The notes beneath the pieces were generated by a model, which did not search any database, had not been told where the DNA came from, and was given only the letters and a program-made list of their open reading frames with translations. The position numbers and the translations under genes were made by a program. A stretch of 7,714 nt of DNA from Prevotella sp. UBA3776 (GTDB lineage: Bacteria > Bacteroidota > Bacteroidia > Bacteroidales > Bacteroidaceae), in the NCBI GenBank assembly GCA_002369515.1, contig DFFM01000011.1:1864-9577 (forward strand). Reading direction: 5' to 3'. Positions 7,104 through 7,714 of this stretch are shown piece after piece; the stretch's first letter is position 1, and each line of letters begins with the position of its first letter.

Positions 7104-7477
7104 TTTCAACAACAGAAATCTGAGGAATATGCGCGAAGTAGAAACGACCACAGATTTCACAGAACACACAGATAATTGTTTCAACAACAGAAATCTGAGA
7201 AATCTGCGGAATCCGTGTGAGGAAGAATCGACCACAGATTGCACAGAACACACAGATTATTCTTTCAACAACTGAAATCTGAGGAATCTGCGGAATCTGC
7301 GTGAGCAAGAATCTACCACAGATTGCACAGAACACACAGATGTTTTTCAACAACTGAAATCTGAGGAATCTGCGGAATCCGTGTGAGGAAGAATCTACCA
7401 CAGATTGCACAGAACACACAGATAATTGTTTCAACAACTGAAATCTGTGGAATCTGCGGAATCCGTGTGAGAAGAAA
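7104..7477. repeat. Tandem array of 75-84 base units with internal inverted 9-base modules
   Basis: Four full units and one partial begin with TTTCAAC at 7104, 7179, 7263, 7345 and 7429 (spacings 75, 84, 82, 84). Each has a left arm of roughly three AATCTGNGG-like 9-base modules, a variable A/G-rich middle, then a right arm (CCACAGATTGCACAGAACAC...) that is close to the left arm's reverse complement. In the third unit the arms span 7277-7341. Spacers are not unique, so this is not CRISPR. Open frames across it are repeat translations. It lies upstream of the exporter operon; bases 7006-7103 show nothing else clear. Confidence 0.85.
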
Positions 7478-7512
7478 AAACATTGTTACCCCCACCGGCA
7501 TCCTGCGCGAAC

Positions 7513-7546
7513 CCTCCCCCCCAGGGGGGATAAGAGGGGGGCCTTG
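7513..7546. repeat. GC-rich palindromic element, intergenic copy 1
   Basis: CCTCCCCCCCAGGGGGG is followed by ATAAGAGGGGGG and CCTTG. It is the intergenic counterpart of the coding copies at 1-28 and 2097-2130. Confidence 0.8.
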
Positions 7547-7590
7547 TGAGAAGAAAAACATTGTTACACCCCACAGACATCCTGTGCGGA

Positions 7591-7625
7591 CCTTCCCCCC
7601 CTGGGGGATAAGAGGGGGGGCCGTG
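7591..7625. repeat. GC-rich palindromic element, intergenic copy 2
   Basis: CCTTCCCCCCCTGGGGG is followed by ATAAGAGGGGGGG and CCGTG. It sits at the end of the second 79-base unit and differs from copy 1 in core and end bases. Confidence 0.8.
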
Positions 7626-7664
7626 TGGGAAAGAAAAAACCAATAAAAACCAAAATGGACAAGG

Positions 7665-7705
7665 AAAAACAGGTTTTAATTTGTTTTGCAAGACTCCCTG
7701 TTTTT
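7665..7705. repeat. AT-rich inverted repeat near the window edge
   Basis: AAAAACAGG at 7665-7673 is the exact reverse complement of CCTGTTTTT at 7697-7705, with a 23-base loop, followed by GTTGGTTTT. It could be a weak terminator for a plus-strand transcript or belong to a feature beyond the window. No gene is seen in 7631-7714. Confidence 0.45.
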
Positions 7706-7714
7706 GTTGGTTTT

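Larger units (their letters stand above)
7467..7630. repeat. 79-base direct repeat, two copies and the start of a third
   Basis: Units start GTGAGAAGAAAAA at 7467 and 7546 and a related GTGGGAAAGAAAAA at 7625, giving an exact 79-base period. Each holds CATTGTTAC, a C-rich stretch with CATCCTG, and then a GC-rich palindromic element. The two full units differ at scattered positions, so the duplication is not very recent or has drifted. Confidence 0.85.

Noticed and set aside
7003..7437. Minus-strand 144-codon open frame
   Set aside because: It consists of the hairpin repeat units translated, with no independent coding signal.
7104..7477. CRISPR array
   Set aside because: Units are 75-84 bases and similar along most of their length, with no constant short repeat separating unique spacers and no cas genes.
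7104..7714. Insertion sequence remnants
   Set aside because: No transposase frame, clear terminal inverted repeats or target duplication are visible; the region is explained by short repeats.

Overview
The window looks like a chromosomal segment from a Bacteroidales bacterium, most likely Prevotellaceae. This is inferred from GC-rich coding DNA, LTA-synthase-like sulfatase-fold proteins of the type annotated in Prevotella, weak or absent Shine-Dalgarno sites, and the style of the intergenic repeats. No rRNA, housekeeping marker or database match is available to fix the taxon. All genes lie on the minus strand, so transcription runs from high to low coordinates. No tRNA, rRNA, CRISPR array or intact insertion sequence was seen.

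In transcription order: (a) 7001-7714 is about 700 bases without a gene, filled by two different tandem repeat arrays and an AT-rich inverted repeat. (b) 5111-6988 encodes an MsbA-type ABC exporter with a fused membrane domain and ATPase. (c) Nine bases later, 3242-5101 encodes a five-TM, LTA-synthase-like sulfatase-fold protein, probably in the same operon. (d) A 235-base gap (3007-3241) holds an 11-copy heptamer array and two GC-rich palindromes. (e) 916-3006 encodes a second LTA-synthase-like protein. (f) 44 bases later, 1-871 encodes the N-terminal part of a third, a close paralogue of (e), cut off by the window edge.

The gene set suggests an envelope-modification cluster. The exporter would move a lipid or lipid-linked molecule across the inner membrane. 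The membrane-anchored transferases would then move a phospho-alcohol head group (for example phosphoglycerol or phosphoethanolamine) between lipids and glycans on the periplasmic face. This is inference from family membership and context; no substrate can be read from the sequence.

The most unusual feature is the repeat content. A GC-rich palindromic element (ends near CAAGG, core CCCCCC-NN-GGGGGG) occurs between genes and also in frame inside coding sequence. It sits at the same linker, between membrane and catalytic domains, in two tandem paralogues. A second short peptide-like cassette (SLSAxGDxP) occurs twice within one of these proteins. Seven-base repeats overlap the start of the second transferase gene and fill its upstream region, which makes length variation, and possibly phase variation, a testable idea.
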